DNA of 64,000 bases. It comes from Phyto melanocephala. Its lineage: Eukaryota > Arthropoda > Insecta > Diptera > Rhinophoridae. The notes beneath the pieces are model-generated. The model had not been told where the DNA came from. It saw only the letters and a list, made by a program, of their open reading frames with translations, and searched no databases. A program made the translations under genes and the position numbers. The stretch lies in contig OW799233.1 in assembly GCA_941918925.1 (NCBI GenBank), positions 1,666,001-1,730,000 on the forward strand, written 5' to 3'. This document shows positions 58,895 to 64,000 of the stretch, one piece after another; position 1 is the stretch's first letter, and every line of letters starts with the position of its first letter.

Positions 58895-60335
58895 ATAATC
58901 AATGATGACAAGTTGAGTGTTTTAATATCTATGGATTTGTCTAAGGCATTTAATTCTATTAACTTTTGTAAAATGATTTCTAAACTTTCAAGTGAATTTA
59001 AATTTTCTAGAACTGCTTGTCGACTTATTATGTCCTATTTATCTGGCAGATCTCAATTTGTGGTCAGCAATACTGAGATTTCTGAAAGACTTAATCTCCA
59101 CTCTGGGGTTCCCCAGGGTTCTGTTTTAGGTCCGCTTTTGTTTATTTTATATATTAATAATCTCTCTAACGTTGTAAATTCCTTTCAATGTACCCCTTTT
59201 CTTTTCGCTGATGATGTGTTTCTCCTATTTAGAGGAAATAGAAGATTTAATGAAATATTTGAGAGCAACATAAACTCATGCTTAGAATGCATTAAGCTGT
59301 GGACTATTGACAATTTTTTGGCCATTAATACATCAAAGACTAAGGCTTTGATGTTTGGTCCTACTTCTCGTTTTTTTACTACTCTAGATATTTTTCTTGG
59401 TGATGATTTGGTTCAGTTTGTTGATCACCACAAATGTTTAGGAGTTGTTATAGATAGGAAACTTTCTTTTAGTAATCATATTGATTTATTATCTGGTAGA
59501 GTTTGGGGTTTGCTGCGGAAAATCTACTGCTCTAATATTCTCTTGCCTCTTTATGCGAGGAAAAGATTAGCTTATGCAGTTTTAATGTCTCAAATTTTTC
59601 ATGGTTTTGAAGTTATCTCTGGCACTGTTGGTTTTCTTCTTGCTAGACTTAAATGCTTGATTAATGCTATTGTTAGATTTGTCTATAATGTTCGTCGACG
59701 GGAGCATATTTCTCGTTTCGTTAGAGAGTTTTTAGGATGTTCTTTTAATAAATTTGTATGCTTTCGTAATTTGTACTTGTTTTATAAGATTATAAAATAT
59801 GGTAAACCTTTATCACTACGTAATGCGTTTTCTTTTTCTCCTCGTCGTAGGAATCCGCACCTAATTTTCCCTAGAATTCTTAGATCTATATACGCTAGGT
59901 CCTTTCTTGTTAGAATTATTAAGAACTGGAATTGCTTGCCATTGGAATTACGTATTTTTACTCATTCTAATAATGTTTTCAAATTAAAACTTATGAGACA
60001 TTTTGCTGCTGTCTAATTTTTCTTTTCTTTTTTTGAACTGTGGTGATGAGCCTCCCTAACTGGACTATTTTTTTTTTTTTTTTTGTATTACTTTTTATAT
60101 TATTACCTTAATATATGACCTAATGTTTTTATGCTTGGGGAGCAAATAAATGAGACTGTTTGTTATGGAAGTTGTAAAATAATGTATATAATGTATAGTA
60201 TATTATATTTTTATTATAAGGCTATGCTTAGGCGTTTTCTTACTATGTAATATATTATAATTGGCCTTTGAGACTTTATATTACGGAATTGGAATAAATA
60301 AATAAATAAATAAATAAATAAAATAAATCCTCCAA
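58895..60335 (+). mobile_element. 5'-truncated non-LTR retrotransposon with (AAAT)n tail
   Basis: An open reverse-transcriptase frame is followed by a 280-bp 3' region and an AATAAATAAATAAATAAATA-type tail at 60293-60325. The left edge has no start codon or upstream domain, as expected for 5' truncation. Target-site duplications were not found by eye. Confidence 0.85.
58901..60016 (+). CDS. Reverse transcriptase fragment of a non-LTR retrotransposon
   Basis: About 370 codons without a stop. Order of motifs: VLISMDLSKAFNSINF; SGVPQGSVLGPLLFILYINN; the catalytic FADD (FLFADDVFLLF); TIDNFLAINTSKTKALMFG; HHKCLGVVIDRKLSFSNHID; then a basic C-terminal region (FVYNVRRREH). The endonuclease and the N-terminal part of the reverse transcriptase are missing. 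Any start codon in the piece is an accident of truncation. The family is CR1/Jockey-like; I cannot fix the clade. The intact frame suggests a recent insertion. Confidence 0.88.
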   Translation, partial: NDDKLSVLISMDLSKAFNSINFCKMISKLSSEFKFSRTACRLIMSYLSGRSQFVVSNTEISERLNLHSGVPQGSVLGPLLFILYINNLSNVVNSFQCTPFLFADDVFLLFRGNRRFNEIFESNINSCLECIKLWTIDNFLAINTSKTKALMFGPTSRFFTTLDIFLGDDLVQFVDHHKCLGVVIDRKLSFSNHIDLLSGRVWGLLRKIYCSNILLPLYARKRLAYAVLMSQIFHGFEVISGTVGFLLARLKCLINAIVRFVYNVRRREHISRFVREFLGCSFNKFVCFRNLYLFYKIIKYGKPLSLRNAFSFSPRRRNPHLIFPRILRSIYARSFLVRIIKNWNCLPLELRIFTHSNNVFKLKLMRHFAAV

Positions 60336-60339
60336 ATAT

Positions 60340-61025
60340 ATGTATGTACATATTTCGTTAGACAAAAAGATAAAATTAATTGTTCAAAGTGAGATATGTA
60401 TGTATGTACATAAATAAATAAATTTGTATTGCAGGTTATATAAATACATACTATTTACACTCTTAAAATAGCCCGTTTAATCCATATGGTTTTGTATTAT
60501 TCTTTAGAATTTGTATTTGAGAACAATTTGAGAATGTTAATAACGTTAAGTAAATCTTAATAAAATCATATAACTTGTTTTATCTTATTTAATTTAAGAA
60601 AATCCTAATAAAACCACATTGTTTGTTTTATCTCATTTAATATAATATATACTAACAGTAAATATATAAAAAAAATAATTTTATAAGAAAAAAAAAAAAC
60701 AGAAATATAAAATTAATGGAAAAAAGCTAATTGGTAGGACATAAACAATTATGCACTTACGTACTTTTTTAATATAATAAAACAAAAACTGTCACTGTCA
60801 TATTAAACAATTTAATAATTAAAGCTGCAAAGTTTAAAAATAACAAAACTATTTAATCAATTGTGCAGCGCAAATTAAAACAATATTTTTATCAAATAAC
60901 ATGTTGAAAAATAAACGTTCCTATAGTGAAGGGCTCATTACCGTAACAAATATTTTTCAATACTCGTATATATGTATGTACACATATGTATATGTATACA
61001 AGTATATGTACATATACACATATGT
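60340..61025. other. Spacer, no gene seen
   Basis: AT-rich with TATG simple repeats. 60540-60620 carries a short diverged direct repeat ('aatcttaataaaatcata/aatcctaataaaaccaca'). Confidence 0.45.
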
Positions 61026-61028
61026 ATA

Positions 61029-61591
61029 TTTTTATACCCTTCACCTGTGGTGCACAAGGATGTATATAGCTTTGTCATTCAGTTTGTAATTTCTACAATT
61101 TTTATTTCCGACCATAAAGTATATATTTTCTGAAAGCTTATAAATAGAGGAGTCGTCTGCCCTTCTGCCCTTCTGTCCGTGTCTCGTTTTTTTACACAAT
61201 TACAACAACAACATACATACATACATACATGCAAAAAACATGCCAAAAAAAAAAAATTACAAAAAAAAATATATTAAAAATAAAAAAAAATAATAAAAAA
61301 AATTAAAAAAAAAAATTTTAAAAAATTTAAAAAAAAAAATTTAAAAAAATTTTTTAAAAAAATTTAAAAAAAAATATTAAAAAAAAATAATAAAATATAA
61401 ATAATATCTTAAATAAAATAAGATAAAATTTTTTTGGCTCAGCTGGGATTCGATGCCACATTTAGCCTAACCAGTATATACATATGTACGTATTTTATAT
61501 GAGATGAATGGTGCAATTGTTATTGCATGACTACACGTTGTGAAGGGTATATAAGATTCGGCACGGCCGAATATAGCACTGTTACTTGTTT
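61029..61591 (+). mobile_element. DINE-1-like element, short copy
   Basis: Starts tttttatacccttcacctgt and ends gattcggcacggccgaatat...acttgttt. Contains the A-rich core and the 'gggattcgatgccacatt' module. Confidence 0.88.
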
Positions 61592-61744
61592 GTTCTGTAG
61601 TTATTTTTTAGAAATGTACATAGCATAGAAACAATTTTTTTTAACTGAGTTAGAAACAAATATATTCATGAATTAACAACGTCGTCCTCATGCTAAGTGG
61701 GATAAAAATATTGCAGTGAATATTTATATATGAATTTTAAGCCG

Positions 61745-62783
61745 TTTTTATACCCGCCACCAAAAAAATGGTGGGGGTATATTCATCTTGTCATTCCGTT
61801 TGTAACACGTCGAAATATACATTTTAGACCGATTATTCTGAATCGGGGTTTCATTTTATGACGATCTAGCTATGTCCATCCGTCTGTCCGTCTATTGAAA
61901 GCACGATAGGGTCGAACCCAAAAAGCTAGGGGATCAAATATTGCCAGAATATTTCTTATACACAAGGTTTGTTTGGCATTGAAAATGGGCTAAATTGGAA
62001 TATTAGGAAAATAGTTACATATAGCTCGTAATAAAAGAGTAGGTCAAAAAAAACCGTGTCCTTCCAACATCGAATAAAATGGAATTGTGTCCAAACGCAT
62101 TGACATAGAGTCATGAAATTTCGAATGTAAATTTCCTGAGTAAAAAAATATTTTTCCCTGAAAATTGCTTAAATGTATGCATTATAAAAGGAGTTTTAGA
62201 TCAAAATGTACGAACATTTATACCGCACAGTGTCTTTTTCGGTATCTTTAAAATTTAAAACCTAATAAAACTGACAAAATTAGATGTACGATTCTGAAAT
62301 TTTGCAAACATTGCTTCTTGATCAAATACTTTGTTCTAACGGAAAATAAATGTGACACGCCCACCTCCTTTCATTAGCAGAAGCAACTTCGACACGCCTA
62401 CTATAATGCCCACTTTTCACGTTATCTACTGTTAATGAAATTCAAAAGCTCATAAAACCGACAAAACTAAAGGTATGATGATGAAATTTGCTACAGATAT
62501 CCTTCTAGTTTTTTACGGTTTATCTTTATTTTAAAGGTTTTTGGAAGAATATTTACACGCCTACTTTAACGCCCACTTTCCTTGAAAGTCTAAGTTTACG
62601 AAAACATTTTTGTAGCATATCGAAATTATAAAAAGAAAGTGATACATATTTTAGTATAAAGAGATTATTCCATAGCGATTACAGTTGATAACAAAATAAT
62701 AAATTATGTACTATAAAAGTACATAAAATATGTCGTGGGTATAAAAGATTCGGCACAACCGAATATAGAGCTCTTACTTGTTT
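61745..62783 (+). mobile_element. DINE-1-like element, 'acgcccac' subtype, near-complete
   Basis: Starts tttttatacccgccaccaaa, has gatctagctatgtccatccg, 'cacgcctactataatgccca', and ends gattcggcacaaccgaatat...acttgttt. It is the uninterrupted reference for 18829-20843. Confidence 0.88.
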
Positions 62784-62844
62784 CAAATAATGTGATAAAA
62801 TTGTAAAAATCAGTTAATTTAAAATAATTATTTACTTGGTAAGA

Positions 62845-63160
62845 GGATGAGACTTTGGTACACTACCTCTGTCATTGTCCTGCGTTTGGGCATATTAGGC
62901 GCGAGAATTTTACAGTGGATACTATGCCGAACTTTTAATACCTGGGGAACTCGAACTGGAGATCTAAAGGAGTTACATTGAGGGAACTGGGTTCTTGGAC
63001 TAATCCGTTATTTATAGGGAATTATGTTATGGATTTGTTTGAGAGTTACGTTTTCCATATGTTGCGCACAACATGCCAATTGGACATAAGTGTATACCTG
63101 TCATGGGTTTGGGCTTTTAGTGACCCTCCTTTTGAACCTAACCTAACCTACTTGGTATGG
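62845..63160 (+). pseudogene. 3' end of a second RNase H-bearing non-LTR element
   Basis: EDETLVHYLCHCPAFGHIRR, a typical Cys/His knuckle, then GVTLRELGSWTNPLF and VMDLFES after a stop. 'gaacctaacctaacctac' is at its end. Confidence 0.65.
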
Positions 63161-63189
63161 GCATGGCAAATACCTCTTTAAAAACCATT

Positions 63190-64000
63190 TAAACGTATTA
63201 TGATTAGATATCTATTCGTGTGAAAAGTAACATTAAAATTAAATAAGTTTTAGTACCTATAAACACGTGTTATCTAAAGACTTTGCCAAAGTTCCATCAC
63301 AAACTGATCAGTGGTTTAGGGCGCTGCGTAATATGGCAATTTTTGATCATTTTGGGGCAATTTGTTCCTTTTATTAACTTTGGATTAATTTTTCTTTTTT
63401 CAGAAATAAAAAAGCAGACAATGAAAAAATCTTAAATTTACCTCAAATAAGCGACAAATCACCACAATTTTCGTGTTGTTGCATTTTTCACTTTGGGGCC
63501 ATTTTACGCATCGCCGTGGTTTAGGCGCGCAAAAATGACAAACTAATAAACATTAATTTTTATATACATACTTAAATATGTAAACACATCTGTACAAACA
63601 TGAGTTTGACATTTTTTTTTTTAATTATATATAACTTTATATAAGTAGGTACCTTAGTATATCTACTATTATATTATTATACAGTAAAATGATAAGCTTT
63701 TAAAATAATTTCTATTATATTTTTTAAACACAGTCTTTAATTAATAATCGACAACTATGTACATACATATGTACACATATACTTATGTATGTACATAAAT
63801 AGTATTTTTTAGCAAAAGACAATAGCGCTAATCTCTAACTGAGAACAATAAACATGCGTATGTTCATATACATACATAACTCTACATACATACATACATA
63901 TATTGTACATTTACAATACAAATTGGGCTTAAAATTTTCTTTATATGTAGGTACATACATATGTATTATGTACTTTTACCTTGAAGTAAAAGCATGCACA
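63190..64000. other. Spacer to window end
   Basis: AT-rich with ACAT/TATG repeats (63755-63900). 63980-63995 on the minus strand is a weak candidate for the missing Orct-like first exon (ATGCTTTTACTTCAAG then gtaaaa). Confidence 0.35.

Noticed and set aside
63135..63155. Telomere-like CCTAA repeats (cctaacctaacctac)
   Set aside because: Only three units, directly after a LINE C-terminal remnant; flies lack this type of telomere repeat.
1..64000. CRISPR array, operons, rRNA or intact tRNA genes
   Set aside because: Sequence is eukaryotic; no regularly spaced repeat-spacer pattern, no rRNA-like region and no complete tRNA cloverleaf seen.

Overview
The window looks like nuclear DNA of a higher (cyclorrhaphan) fly. 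It is very AT-rich, with short phase-consistent exons, long introns, GT..AG splice sites and abundant ACAT/TATG microsatellites. Many copies of a repeat share the layout of Drosophila DINE-1/INE-1 (Helentron-like) elements. A calyptrate such as a blow fly or house fly is my inference; nothing in the sequence names the species.

Host genes, left to right: (1) a single minus-strand 3'-terminal coding exon (1294-1127) of an unrecognised gene running in from the right; (2) a plus-strand SLC22/organic-cation-transporter-type gene (4350-17396) with two alternative first coding exons; (3) a plus-strand secreted RR-type (chitin_bind_4) cuticle protein whose signal peptide is split by a 12-kb repeat-filled intron (26713-39922); (4) a short minus-strand SAP18/Bin1 gene, tail-to-tail with the cuticle gene (40742-40234); (5) a plus-strand calcipressin/RCAN gene, sarah (43800-44552); (6) a second SLC22 transporter on the minus strand (50913-46214), closer to Drosophila Orct, whose first coding exon is not securely located.

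Most of the rest is mobile DNA: at least 16 DINE-1-like copies of three subtypes, including nested insertions; two Helitrons with the A^T junction and CTAG end, one an internally deleted Rep/helicase derivative; a hAT-type MITE with an 8-bp target duplication; a defective pogo/Tigger-like element with a second MITE inside it; further MITEs; mariner remnants; several non-LTR retrotransposon remnants; and one 5'-truncated non-LTR element with an open reverse-transcriptase frame.

The most unusual signal is a set of hammerhead-ribozyme-like folds (CUGANGA, helix II, GAAA, tiny palindromic helix III, closing helix I) in three unrelated-looking repeat families at 5.8, 17.7, 28.3 and 51.5-52.3 kb. 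At 51.3-52.5 kb they sit in a direct-plus-inverted terminal-repeat arrangement, as expected of Penelope-like elements or retrozymes. The two SLC22 genes probably move small charged solutes across the plasma membrane; the other host genes act independently (cuticle assembly, Sin3/HDAC and splicing-linked repression, calcineurin control). I see no operon-like functional grouping.
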